Shown piece by piece: positions 16,815-25,794 of a stretch of DNA of 64,000 nucleotides. This stretch comes from Ramlibacter pinisoli (GTDB lineage Bacteria > Pseudomonadota > Gammaproteobacteria > Burkholderiales > Burkholderiaceae_C), in NCBI RefSeq assembly GCF_009758015.1, contig NZ_WSEL01000002.1, positions 42,811 through 106,810 on the forward strand, in the 5' to 3' direction. The translations under genes were made by a program, and so were the position numbers. Within the stretch, counting starts at the first letter, position 1. Each line of letters begins with the position of its first letter. Below the pieces are notes generated by a model. The model searched no databases, had not been told where the DNA came from, and saw only the letters and a program-made list of their open reading frames with translations.

Positions 16815-17354
16815 ATGGAAGAACGTACGGACGGGCTTGCGCACGTCGCGGTGACGATTCTTGCGTTCTTGGTGGCGTTTGCCATCAACCATTGGCTTTT
16901 CGCTTCTCTGGAGTTTGCGCCGGGTATCAACTTCGTCTACCTGCCAGCCGGTATTCGGCTGCTCGCCACTCTCCTGTTCGCCGAGGCTGGCGCGATCGGG
17001 CTGCTGATAGTCTCCTGGCTGGTCAGTTTCTACCTCTTCCCCAATGACCACGCCCGCGCATTCGCAGGCGGAATCATCGCTTCGATTGCTCCGTATCTCG
17101 TTTATCTCGGCGCTAGGCACTTTTATGGCGTTGACCGTGGCATCGACCAACTGAAGCTTGAGCAGCTCTTGACGCTGAGTCTGGCCTACTCGGTCGCAAG
17201 TCCCCTGCTTCATCACCTGTGGTTCGCGTCGCGAGGTCAAAGTGACGTGTTGCCGGGCTTCTCGGTAATGTTCATCGGCGACCTAGTTGGCACCCTAGTC
17301 GTGGTCTTCGCATTCAAAGGAGGTCAGCTGCTTCTGCGGCAGCGCAACAGATGA
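16815..17354 (+). CDS. MASE1-like integral membrane protein
   Basis: The 179-residue protein consists almost entirely of hydrophobic segments, probably five or six helices. An INFVYLPAGIRLLATLLFAE segment resembles the MASE1 sensory membrane domain. MASE1 domains normally sit before a kinase or cyclic-di-GMP output domain, and none is present here. It could be a stand-alone sensor or transporter-like protein. ATG 16815 was chosen because it directly precedes the membrane part; the frame is open upstream to 16713. Its neighbours give no functional hint. Confidence 0.6.
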   Translation: MEERTDGLAHVAVTILAFLVAFAINHWLFASLEFAPGINFVYLPAGIRLLATLLFAEAGAIGLLIVSWLVSFYLFPNDHARAFAGGIIASIAPYLVYLGARHFYGVDRGIDQLKLEQLLTLSLAYSVASPLLHHLWFASRGQSDVLPGFSVMFIGDLVGTLVVVFAFKGGQLLLRQRNR

Positions 17355-17881
17355 GGGGGAGGGGAGAGCAGCGTTGGGGACTTTGGGCGCGCCGGCAGCA
17401 AGTCGATCCCAAATCCAATGTTCAGGCCAGTTTTCAAAGACGTCCGCTGTGGTCGGAAGCAGACGCGTGCGGCGACCTATCGCTGCGCGTGCGCTTTCTC
17501 TCGTATGCCCACAGGACCTGGCAACTCGCGGTGAGCGTCCAGGGATCCCATCTTGACCCGAGGAGTACGAGGCTACCGAGGCGCCAGGTCGGTGCGGATG
17601 GGTGCCCTTTCATGGTTTATCACGGCGAATGACAATTGTCATTTCACAAAACAAGTCATGAAAACTGCGGCCAGGAGCCGGGCGCGCTGGCGGTCTCATA
17701 GCCACAGATACAAATGAGAGCCGCTAGCGCCGGGGGGCCCTACAAGTGGTTCGACACGGACACGCATCGGAACTGCGCTGCGGTGCGTGTGGATAAGGCC
17801 AACGCATCGCTTCCACCATCAAATTAGTGATGAGTTGGTGACTGGGATAGCATTTACATCCTCTCGACCCTCGCCTAACAG
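17355..17881. other. Intergenic region with two inverted repeats
   Basis: No gene is seen. The region holds a perfect palindrome at 17628-17643 and a longer stem, GCGGTCTCAT (17690-17699) with ATGAGAGCCGC (17714-17724), one base bulged. Both precede the XRE-family gene and could be its regulatory sites. Confidence 0.5.
17628..17643. promoter_or_regulatory. 16-base perfect palindrome
   Basis: AATGACAATTGTCATT is perfectly self-complementary and AT-rich in a GC-rich setting, as expected for the operator of a dimeric regulator. The XRE-type protein encoded 239 bases downstream is one candidate to bind it. Confidence 0.5.
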
Positions 17882-18628
17882 ATGCCAAACATCGCTTCAG
17901 CTCTCAAGGAAGAAATTGCTCGTGTCGCACGCAAAGTAGCCAAACCGGGGAGCGAAGAACTTAGGAAACAAGTGACGCAGCAGCGCGGTGCGCTTGCAGC
18001 GTTGAAGCGCCGGATAGATGCGCTCGAGCGCTCGCTCGCCAGCGTGGCGAAGGGCGGGCGGGCCAGGACACGCCGAGTGGCGGATGAAGGCGGCGACGAG
18101 AACCAATCTGAGCGCCATCGTTTCAGTGCCAAGGGGTTTGCCAAACAGCGGGAGCGTCTCGGTATTTCTGCCGCCGCAATGGGACAGCTTTTGGGCGTCT
18201 CCTCGCTCAGCGTCTACAAGTGGGAGAGCGGCAAGACGCGGCCGCGCGCGAAGCAGATTGAGAAGATCGCCTCCGTGCGCGGCCTCGGCAAAAAGGAGGC
18301 GGCGGCGAGGCTTGCTGAAGGCGGCACCATTTCTCCTGCGGCGCAGGCCGGGATTTTTGCCGACTCCCGCCAGGCGGCTACTAGCGTAGGTAGCGCGGAT
18401 CAACTCGCAAAAGAGGGGCGAATGGCGGGGAAGAGGCCGAGCACGAAGACCCCTGCGTTGAAGAAGGTGAGCCGCAGGAAGGCTGCGCCAAAGGGAGCCT
18501 CTTCTGTGAAGGCGGCGGCAAAGAAGACGCCTACGAAGATGCCGGCAGCCAAGAAGCCGCGGCCGCAGAAAGCGCCGGCGACGAAGTCGACCACCGCCAA
18601 GCGACCCGTTAGGCGGGCTGCGGCCTAA
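17882..18628 (+). CDS. XRE-type protein with histone-H1-like tail
   Basis: Three parts are visible. An N-terminal coiled coil (about 5-55) is of a type known from small DNA-associated proteins of Burkholderiales. A Cro/CI-type helix-turn-helix (about 86-130) contains LGISAAAMGQLLGVSSLSVY and KWESGK. A tail of about 75 residues (175-248) is made almost only of Lys, Ala, Pro, Arg and Thr, like the C-termini of AlgP and bacterial histone-H1-like proteins. The tail should bind DNA without sequence preference. The relatives I recall end soon after the helix-turn-helix, so the tail looks like an addition. The protein may be a nucleoid-associated regulator. Confidence 0.65.
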   Translation: MPNIASALKEEIARVARKVAKPGSEELRKQVTQQRGALAALKRRIDALERSLASVAKGGRARTRRVADEGGDENQSERHRFSAKGFAKQRERLGISAAAMGQLLGVSSLSVYKWESGKTRPRAKQIEKIASVRGLGKKEAAARLAEGGTISPAAQAGIFADSRQAATSVGSADQLAKEGRMAGKRPSTKTPALKKVSRRKAAPKGASSVKAAAKKTPTKMPAAKKPRPQKAPATKSTTAKRPVRRAAA

Positions 18629-19133
18629 AGGCCGTGTACGGCCGCGAGCCCGTTGCTGCGGCCGAGGCTGGACGCGCTGCAGGTTTCTGCGGAAAGTAGT
18701 CCGCGGCGCGTCGCTACGTTGGCGAGGCGCAGACGCAGCAGCCGGCCGTGGTTCGCTCCGTTTCGCCGACAGCCGCGGCGCTCTACCCGGCCCGATCACC
18801 ACGCCCTTGCCGCCGACGAAATGGGATATTCCTGGATCAGGGGTTCGGGGAGCCCCTTCGCCCCGAATAGCAGCTCAACGGTGTGATGACAAGACTCGAA
18901 CCATCGTCCATAATCGCAACGTTTCCGGAAGCCCATGCTGTGTTTCCGGAAACGGACTGATTTGGGCGCGGCAAATGTTCCGCGAGTTGGCAAGGCCCCC
19001 GGCAAATCTTTCCACGCGGTAGCGGCACAACTTTCGCTGAGCTACGCCCCTAAGTTCCTGATTCTTCAGATGGTGACCGGCAAAGCTTTGCGGCCCTCGA
19101 CATGAGTAGTGAGTGAGTGAGGGTCGCGCCAGG
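18629..19133. other. Intergenic region, no supported gene
   Basis: The only structure noted is a pair of TTTCCGGAA motifs (18922-18930 and 18943-18951) spaced 21 bases apart. A 24-codon frame from 18887 overlaps them. Nothing else is recognisable. Confidence 0.45.
18921..18953. repeat. Paired TTTCCGGAA motifs
   Basis: GTTTCCGGAA at 18921 and the palindrome GTTTCCGGAAAC at 18942-18953 are separated by exactly two helical turns. This is the arrangement of tandem operator sites. Alternatively it is a seven-codon repeat (FPEAHAV/FPET) in a tiny open frame. Confidence 0.4.
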
Positions 19134-19874
19134 CTAGCCCAGCACGATCCTCACCAGCCCGGCGGCAATGAGCGCCAGCCCCAGCAGCGCCCCCAACCGC
19201 TCGCCATGCGGCGCCATCTTCTCGATGGCCACGGCCACCGACAGCGCCGCCACCCAGGCAATGTTCATCGCACCGCCGACGAACAGCAGAGCCATCAATG
19301 CCCAGCAGCAGCCCGCGCACAGGACGCCATGGCGCAGACCCATGGTCCACGCGCCGGCCACGTGCGGCCTCCACTCGCCGAGCAGGAAACCGACCGGGGT
19401 GCGGCACTTGGCCAGGCACATCCGCTTGAGGGGCGAGAACTGATAGACACCTGCGATCAGGAGCAGGGCCGCATTCAGCCCCGCTGAGGTGCTGACGATC
19501 ATGGGGTCCACCCAGTCGAGCCACTGCAGCGCCCATTGCAGCGCGGTTGCCAGCGCGCTGAACGCGCACCACACGATCAGGTAGGCGGCCACGAAGGCAT
19601 GAGCGCGTCCGTTGCGCCCCGGCTCGCGGTGCAGCCGAACGAAGGCGAGCAGCATCGGAAGTGCCGAGGGCAGCATCATCGCGGCCATCATCACGGACCA
19701 CATCAGGAAGATGGCCACGATGTTGGACAGCGACCAGTCGGCAGCGCCCGGCATCGTGAGCTGCACCAGCGGATGCCCCATGTCGAGCGCCATCCAGGCC
19801 AGCAATCCCCAAGCCGCCAGCGCCGCGACGAGGATGGAGCCGGCTCCGACCAACGGGCGCGCAGACTGATGCAT
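19134..19874 (-). CDS. DUF2182 integral membrane protein
   Basis: The 246-residue protein has about six membrane helices. It carries family landmarks: MWSVMMAAMMLPSALPMLL in the second helical pair, FSPLKRMCLAKCRTP in a loop, and GLRHGVLCAGCCWALM near the C-terminus. The Met-, Cys- and His-rich segments explain the annotation of DUF2182 as a predicted metal-binding membrane protein. The start was set at ATG 19874, since the longer reading adds a polar stretch. A DUF1326 gene is divergent from it, 107 bases away; the two families are commonly neighbours, and joint handling of a metal such as copper is inferred. Confidence 0.8.
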   Translation of the reverse strand: MHQSARPLVGAGSILVAALAAWGLLAWMALDMGHPLVQLTMPGAADWSLSNIVAIFLMWSVMMAAMMLPSALPMLLAFVRLHREPGRNGRAHAFVAAYLIVWCAFSALATALQWALQWLDWVDPMIVSTSAGLNAALLLIAGVYQFSPLKRMCLAKCRTPVGFLLGEWRPHVAGAWTMGLRHGVLCAGCCWALMALLFVGGAMNIAWVAALSVAVAIEKMAPHGERLGALLGLALIAAGLVRIVLG

Positions 19875-19981
19875 GGGATCCCAACGATGGGCGCGGCGAC
19901 CACAGCTGTCAACCGGGCTTGAAAGACCCATGCGCCGGTCTATCCTGATGGGGACTGACAACCATGCGTCAGGAGGGTCCT

Positions 19982-20587
19982 ATGGCCTGGCAGATCTCCG
20001 GTCAGTACATGGAGACGTGCAACTGCACGTTCCTGTGCCCCTGCGTCGTCACCAACATCCAGGGCATGCCCACCGAAGGTGCCTGCAAGGCCGCACTCGC
20101 GATGCACATCGAGAAGGGCAACAAGGACGGCGTCGCACTCGACGGCATTGACTTCATCGCCATCCTCGAATCCAAGGGACCAATGGGCGCCGGCAACATG
20201 ACCGTGGGCCTGATCGTGGACTCAGCCGCGAGCGAAGCCCAGGCGGAAGCGGTCACTGCGATCGCCAGCGGGTCGGCCGGAGGGCCGATGGCCATGATGG
20301 CCCCTCTGGTCGGCAAGTTCGCCGGCGTGGAACGAGCGAAGGTGTCGATCACCCGCGACGGCGAGAAGTGGACCGCGCGCGCCGGCGACTTCGTGGATCA
20401 GACCTGCGAGGGCGTGCTGAACATGGAGGGCAAGCCCCTCGTGATCGACAACGCATCGCACCCCGTCAGCCCTCGCATCGCCCTCGCCAAGGCCGTGCGC
20501 AGCGTCTTCAACGTGTTCGGCATCCAGTGGAAGGACGAGACCGGCACGCGCAACGGGCACTATGCGCCGTTTTCGTGGTCGGGGTAG
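19982..20587 (+). CDS. DUF1326 protein
   Basis: The protein begins MAWQISGQYMETCNCTFLCP, with the Cys cluster C-N-C-x3-C-P-C that defines DUF1326 and is a likely metal site. The rest is a mixed alpha/beta domain of about 180 residues with family segments such as MTVGLIVD and HPVSPRIALAKA. The biochemical role is unknown. AGGAGG precedes ATG 19982 at ideal spacing, so this start was taken over the upstream ATG. Divergent pairing with DUF2182 supports a shared role, possibly in metal handling. Confidence 0.8.
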   Translation: MAWQISGQYMETCNCTFLCPCVVTNIQGMPTEGACKAALAMHIEKGNKDGVALDGIDFIAILESKGPMGAGNMTVGLIVDSAASEAQAEAVTAIASGSAGGPMAMMAPLVGKFAGVERAKVSITRDGEKWTARAGDFVDQTCEGVLNMEGKPLVIDNASHPVSPRIALAKAVRSVFNVFGIQWKDETGTRNGHYAPFSWSG

Positions 20588-20636
20588 GTCCGGAGGGGGC
20601 GCTTAGGTACTTTGCAACGTCCGGCGCGTAGCGCCT

Positions 20637-23600
20637 TCAGAGGCGAAACACGACGCTCATGGGCGCGCTTCCTTGATGTGACTCGTACGTCACCCTACCG
20701 TAGTACCTGAACCGAGCCGCCTTGCCACCGGAGAGCTTGCTCTCCCGGACAAACAGATGGATCGCGATTCCCCGAGCTGCGTGTTCGATGATCTCTCGAC
20801 CTCGCTTGCTTTCAGGCGCGGTCGCATTTTGGCTTTGCCAATGGAAGCGGTCCTCGTCGATCCAGTGGTCTAGGTAGCGGTGCTCTTCCGCCTTCCCTTG
20901 CTTGTTCAAAGTGACCAGCAGGACGTGTGCACGCTTCTCGCTCAAAGGTACATGGCCTGCATGCCAGCTCCCAGGGTTGAACTCCTCGCCGAAAAGAGGG
21001 GGAATCTCCTCACGCAAAAAGGTCTGGCCAACAGCTAGGTCCAGCGGGTCCACGATGGCTCGCAGACGGGCCAAGGTCCTCATGTCGTCGGTGGCCAGCA
21101 GGTCCTCGTAGTCGGGGTTGTTCGCCTTCAGGACATAGTGGCCGTCTTTCTTATTGACGACTCGAAGGAGGTACTGACTGTCACCACCCTCGTCTTGTCG
21201 CTCAATCGCGACCACCGCGCCCGTGATCGAGCCAGCGCTTGTTGGGCTAATCAGTTCAAGAAGTAGATGGTCTCCATCCTTCACAGGATTCTTGCCGCCA
21301 TCCATCGAGTTTCCCGTGGCACGTGCGATGAAGTGCCGACTGGGATCGAGCAACCCATAAGTAGGTGGCAGAGAGCGAAGCTCTTCCGAATCGGTCCGGC
21401 CCACCTTGAAGTGTCCGCAGGCAATTTTCAAGTTGGGGAAATACGGGAGTTCCACCGAGCCGCGATTCCGCGTCGGGAAGGGCACGACATTGCTATCACT
21501 TGCCGGCATGAGGCGAACCTCGTAGCTCGCGAGTCGGTAGTCGACCAGCTCCTGCAAGAGCGATCCGAGTGGCATCGTCATCTCTGGCGGGACCTGCTGT
21601 GCAAGCTCAAACAAATCGCCCGTCACCTTGAACAAAGCGCTCTGTTCCCGTTGCCGATTTCCTCCGATCCATGCGTTGATCGGGTTGTCCCGCCAGTACC
21701 TGGCCCAGGCGGCGGAGTCGCCCTGGGTGCCTGACATGTCAGCCGGCAAGTCTGCCAGTAGCTTGCGCCGACGGTCGAGGACTGCGCGCGAGCGTTGATT
21801 CAACTCGTTGAGTTTTGTGGGCTCGCGCAGGCCATCGAGCTCAAGAAATGCCTCGAGCAAAACCATCTTGTAGCTCTTGGTCATCGCAGTGACTTCTACT
21901 TCGCGAAGCAGACCTTGACACTGTGAGGCAATTGCCACTTCGTCCGCATCCAGATCCCCCATCGTGCGTACCAGCTCAAACCAGTGGCCAGCTTGCTGAC
22001 GCATGGCGGTGATGCTGGACCCGGAATTGAAGAACTCAGTCAAGGTCGGGCGGCGGCCCAGCACATCGCGCAACGCTTGGTAATCCTTCTGCGGGCCAGA
22101 ACTATCAAGAGATTTCAGGAAGTCGATGATCGCCAAGTCATAGTTGACATAGCACCCCTCCGGCAATTCGAGCGTCTTCTGCTCAACTCGCCGAGCGAAT
22201 TCAGCCAAAGCCTTGTACGTGGATCCGATGTCGAACAGCGCCTGCGGCTTCTGCAGAAAGCTGTGGTGATTTCCGATGAAATCCAGTACGACCAGGTATT
22301 CCTTGCCCTCGCTGCGTCGGAGGCCTCGCCCCAACTGCTGGAGGAAAAGGACCTTCGACTCAGTCGGCCGCAGCATCATCACGGTGTCGATGCTCGGCAG
22401 GTCGACACCTTCGTTGAAGAGGTCCACGGAGAACAGGACTTGCAAGGTGCCAGATTCGAGCTGATCCAACGCTTGTGCGCGACCGAGCGAAGAACCGGAA
22501 TACACGGCTGCAGCCGCAACTCCCGCGCGGCTGAACTGCTCCGCCATGAACTCAGCATGTTTCAGCGAAACGCAGAAGGCGAGGGTGCGTCTCTGCCCTC
22601 GACCGCGCCACTCGCGCAATGCATGGCGCGCTCGCGCCAACGTCGCGAGCTTGTTCGACAACTGCTCCGGATCGAAGCGCCCGTTTCGCCATGGCACTTC
22701 ACGGTAATCAACAGATTGGTCTTGAATGCCGTAGTAGTGAAACGGAACAAGAAGACCCGCTTCGACCCCTTCGAACAAGTGGCACGTGTAGACGAGGTTG
22801 TCGTCGCAGAGCGAAAGGATGTCGGACTGATCCGTCCGGTCAGGAGTCGCTGTGAGTCCGAGAAGGAATGACGGTGCGAAATGTGACAGCAGGCGTCGGT
22901 ACGTGCTTGCTGCAGCGTGATGAAACTCGTCGACCACCACATAGTCGAAATGCTGCGGAGCAAACCGCTCTAGGTGTTCTGCCTTCGCCAAGGTCTGGAT
23001 CGAGGCACACAGCACATCCACCTCGGCGTCGCGACTCCGGCCCGTGTAGTACCCGACTCTCGCGGTCGGACGAATCCGCAAGTAGGTAGATGCGGCCTGG
23101 GTCAGGATCTCCTCTCGGTGGGCGACGAAGAGAACACGGCGGGCGCCAACGGCAGCGGAATCGAAGGCCGCGAGCCACGTCTTGCCCAACCCCGTCGCCA
23201 GCACAACGAGCCCGCGTCTAAAGCCGTCTTGGCGCGTCGCTTCCAGCGCAGCAAGGGCTTTGAGTTGGACCGGTGTCGGCTCCGGCGGCTCCTCCTGCTC
23301 GTGACTTCCGGGAGCCACCGCGCGCGAAGGCGGTAGACGGCGCTGCTCATAGGCCTCGATCCAAGCGTCTGAAAGCTGCACGGTTCTCGGATCGGCGAAT
23401 AGTTCGTCGAATCGGCGAGCAGCTTCCATGAAGCCCGGATCGGCGGGATACACGACACGGTAGTTCCACTCCAGACCCTCCTGCAGGGCTTGCCGGCTGA
23501 TGTTGCTGGATCCGATGAAGGCTGTTCCAGCAACGGTGACCTCTTTCTCAACTTTCGCGAAGATGTAGGCCTTCAAATGAAAGCTGCTCGCTTGCGTCGT

Positions 23601-24458
23601 GTAGACACGAACTTCCGCGCCTTGCTGCTGAAGGAGCAGCAGCAGCCGAAGGGCCTGTGGATCGGTGATGTCCAGATAGTCGCTTGTGAGGATTCGCAAG
23701 CGTCGATTCGCACCGGCCCTTAGAAGAGACTGAAGATCGGGCAACAGCAGTCGCAAACCCGTCGCCTTGACGAAGGCCACGGCGAGCGCGACTTCGGTCG
23801 CCCATGTGAAAGCCTCGGACAGATGTGGCAGGAAGTGATCGGCGCCACCCGTGACAAGTCGACTGCTCTCGGCGTGCTGCTTCCAAACCAGGGCGTTGCT
23901 CCAGCGCTGTACGCGCTCGGCTCGTTGGTCATCGGTGAGCCACACCTCAACATCACGAGCCCCCGAAAGGCGACCGAACCATAGCCGAATGAGGGCGTCG
24001 TCTGCATCGGTGAATCGGCGCCCTTCGTGCTCCCGCTCACCTGTTCCGTGCTTGAAGCTGACGTACATCGTGCCGCCCGGTTTCAACGCATTCCACAGGC
24101 GCTCCAGCACTTCCTGCATTGCGTTCGCCGCGATGTGCAGCAGGCTCGCGCAGCACCAAATGCCGTCGTATTGAGCGATTTCCTCCAAATCTTCGAAACG
24201 ACGGGCGTGGATCTCGAATCCACAATGTTGCGTTGCGAGCTGTGCAAGCTCCGGTGATGCATCGAATGCAACGACTTTGAACCCTGCGTCTGCGAAGGCT
24301 TTTGCATCGCGACCAGAGCCGCAGCCCGCGTCAAGGATCGAGGCGCCTGGCTGCAGGCGCGCCAGAAAGCGGCCGTGAAGCGCCGTCATGTCGACAGCGA
24401 CAGTGCTGCTAAAGAACTCGGCTGCAAACCGGTTGTAGTAGTGAACAGTCTCGGTCAT
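20637..24458 (-). CDS. Methyltransferase-PLD-SF2 helicase-S24-DUF3427 fusion
   Basis: The 1273-residue protein has five parts. A class I SAM methyltransferase (about 1-190) has DAGCGSG at 43-49 and no NPPY motif. A PLD-type nuclease domain (about 205-340) has H294-L-K296 and GSSN 316-319. An SF2 helicase (about 395-735) has ATGLGKT 421-427, DEFH 510-513, LTATPD 535-540 and QLGRGLRR 708-715. An S24/LexA-like fold (about 1005-1115) has Ser1051 in GNSMDGG, but Arg appears where the catalytic Lys is expected. A DUF3427-like end (about 1145-1273) closes it. PLD-helicase-DUF3427 proteins are a known group associated with DNA restriction; the methyltransferase and S24 parts make this one unusual. 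Anti-phage activity is inferred. Confidence 0.8.
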   Translation of the reverse strand: MTETVHYYNRFAAEFFSSTVAVDMTALHGRFLARLQPGASILDAGCGSGRDAKAFADAGFKVVAFDASPELAQLATQHCGFEIHARRFEDLEEIAQYDGIWCCASLLHIAANAMQEVLERLWNALKPGGTMYVSFKHGTGEREHEGRRFTDADDALIRLWFGRLSGARDVEVWLTDDQRAERVQRWSNALVWKQHAESSRLVTGGADHFLPHLSEAFTWATEVALAVAFVKATGLRLLLPDLQSLLRAGANRRLRILTSDYLDITDPQALRLLLLLQQQGAEVRVYTTQASSFHLKAYIFAKVEKEVTVAGTAFIGSSNISRQALQEGLEWNYRVVYPADPGFMEAARRFDELFADPRTVQLSDAWIEAYEQRRLPPSRAVAPGSHEQEEPPEPTPVQLKALAALEATRQDGFRRGLVVLATGLGKTWLAAFDSAAVGARRVLFVAHREEILTQAASTYLRIRPTARVGYYTGRSRDAEVDVLCASIQTLAKAEHLERFAPQHFDYVVVDEFHHAAASTYRRLLSHFAPSFLLGLTATPDRTDQSDILSLCDDNLVYTCHLFEGVEAGLLVPFHYYGIQDQSVDYREVPWRNGRFDPEQLSNKLATLARARHALREWRGRGQRRTLAFCVSLKHAEFMAEQFSRAGVAAAAVYSGSSLGRAQALDQLESGTLQVLFSVDLFNEGVDLPSIDTVMMLRPTESKVLFLQQLGRGLRRSEGKEYLVVLDFIGNHHSFLQKPQALFDIGSTYKALAEFARRVEQKTLELPEGCYVNYDLAIIDFLKSLDSSGPQKDYQALRDVLGRRPTLTEFFNSGSSITAMRQQAGHWFELVRTMGDLDADEVAIASQCQGLLREVEVTAMTKSYKMVLLEAFLELDGLREPTKLNELNQRSRAVLDRRRKLLADLPADMSGTQGDSAAWARYWRDNPINAWIGGNRQREQSALFKVTGDLFELAQQVPPEMTMPLGSLLQELVDYRLASYEVRLMPASDSNVVPFPTRNRGSVELPYFPNLKIACGHFKVGRTDSEELRSLPPTYGLLDPSRHFIARATGNSMDGGKNPVKDGDHLLLELISPTSAGSITGAVVAIERQDEGGDSQYLLRVVNKKDGHYVLKANNPDYEDLLATDDMRTLARLRAIVDPLDLAVGQTFLREEIPPLFGEEFNPGSWHAGHVPLSEKRAHVLLVTLNKQGKAEEHRYLDHWIDEDRFHWQSQNATAPESKRGREIIEHAARGIAIHLFVRESKLSGGKAARFRYYGRVTYESHQGSAPMSVVFRL

Positions 24459-24642
24459 CCCTGGCTGACGTGCATCGACCTCATCGATGGGTCGGCAGCG
24501 TACCAGGTTGACGCTGAGCTAAAACTTCAGCACGAGGACGGATTGCACGTTGAGCATCTTCCGGCGCGAACGTCGCGCCGCGGCTTCGCGGTCCATGTGG
24601 GTGACCAAGCGGCTTGTCCGGCAGGGCAGCACGTACTCGCCT

Positions 24643-25515
24643 TCAAGACCTCCCCTTGCCCATCCTCTGCAAATCCATCCTCTTGTACTTGAGGTATTCC
24701 GCCTCGCTGACGTCGTTCAACTGGCGCGGATACTTCTGCGTCGCGGCATGCCACAGCGCCAGCCGCTTCTCCACATCCTCCGGCGCCTTCGTGTAGGCGT
24801 CCACCGCCAGGAAGTAGCGCATCGCGTTGCGCTCGATCAGGCCCAGCGTGCCGCCAATGAGTTCCGGCTCTCCGGATGGCTGCTTGCCGACGGTCGTGAA
24901 GCCGACCTTGCCGCGCCCCAGGGTGGCCAGGTAGGTGCGCACGGCGGTGCGGGTCGCGCCGCTCTGCTCGTAGGCATAGCTGAAGTGGATGAACGACGTG
25001 CCGGTCTCCAGCGGGATGCCCTGCAGCGAGATCAGGTAGTTGCGGGTGCCGAACGGTCCCTTGCCGGAGGTCAGTTTGGCGTCAAAGTAATCGGGCGTGG
25101 CGCTGGTGATGTGCACGTCGAACGTCAGCTCGAACGCCTGGTCGAGGGCACCGTCGTAGCTGCGCACGATGCTCAGGGTCAGCGTCTGCTTGGCCTCGTC
25201 GACGCGGCAGGCGCGGTTGTTGAGGTGGAGCATCAGCATGTCGCACCAGCGCCCGGGCTTGTCCAGGGCGGCACTGACCTGGGCCAGCGGCTGCTCCAGG
25301 ATGCCGTGCACCTCGCCCTTCAGGACATTCCCCGTTTCGGTGGACGTCAGCACCATCGGCCGCCCCAGCGGGCTGTTCGCCAGCTCGGGGGCCAGTTTGT
25401 CGTGGGTGGCGCGCAAGGCCGCGGCGCCGTCCTGCGCGGCGGCCGACGGCGCCCACGCGAAGCAGGCAGCGGCAAGGGCCACGGTCAGGATGGAGACAAG
25501 ACCTCGCACGGGCAT
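24643..25515 (-). CDS. Exported protein of unknown function
   Basis: A signal peptide (MPVRGLVSILTVALAAACFA, cleavage near AAAQ) is followed by about 262 residues with no known domain. The pattern of strands with a WCDMLMLHLNNRACRVD segment and a YLISLQGIPLETGTSFIHFS segment suggests a START/SRPBCC-like barrel that could hold a hydrophobic ligand, but this is speculative. AGGAGG stands before ATG 25515. The gene is single; the divergent neighbour is the exporter operon beginning at 25795. Confidence 0.65.
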   Translation of the reverse strand: MPVRGLVSILTVALAAACFAWAPSAAAQDGAAALRATHDKLAPELANSPLGRPMVLTSTETGNVLKGEVHGILEQPLAQVSAALDKPGRWCDMLMLHLNNRACRVDEAKQTLTLSIVRSYDGALDQAFELTFDVHITSATPDYFDAKLTSGKGPFGTRNYLISLQGIPLETGTSFIHFSYAYEQSGATRTAVRTYLATLGRGKVGFTTVGKQPSGEPELIGGTLGLIERNAMRYFLAVDAYTKAPEDVEKRLALWHAATQKYPRQLNDVSEAEYLKYKRMDLQRMGKGRS

Positions 25516-25794
25516 GGCGGACACCTCCTGGGGCAGGACGAGCGCCGGCCCGTGTGCCGAACAACGACCATACAGCCGAACTTTCCGGCTGAGCTGATCG
25601 CATGCGCCCAAGGTCCAACCCCAGCGCGGCGCGCAAACGCCACCCTCGTGCAACACATCGATCGCTAGCGCGCGCGGCATCTGGCTGCCGGCTGCTGGAG
25701 GTCCGCTCCGCACGTTGCGTTCCGCGGGAATGTGCTGACGGTCGCGCAGGGGAGAGCGGATAGATTGCGCACAACTGCCTCCGCCACGCATCCC

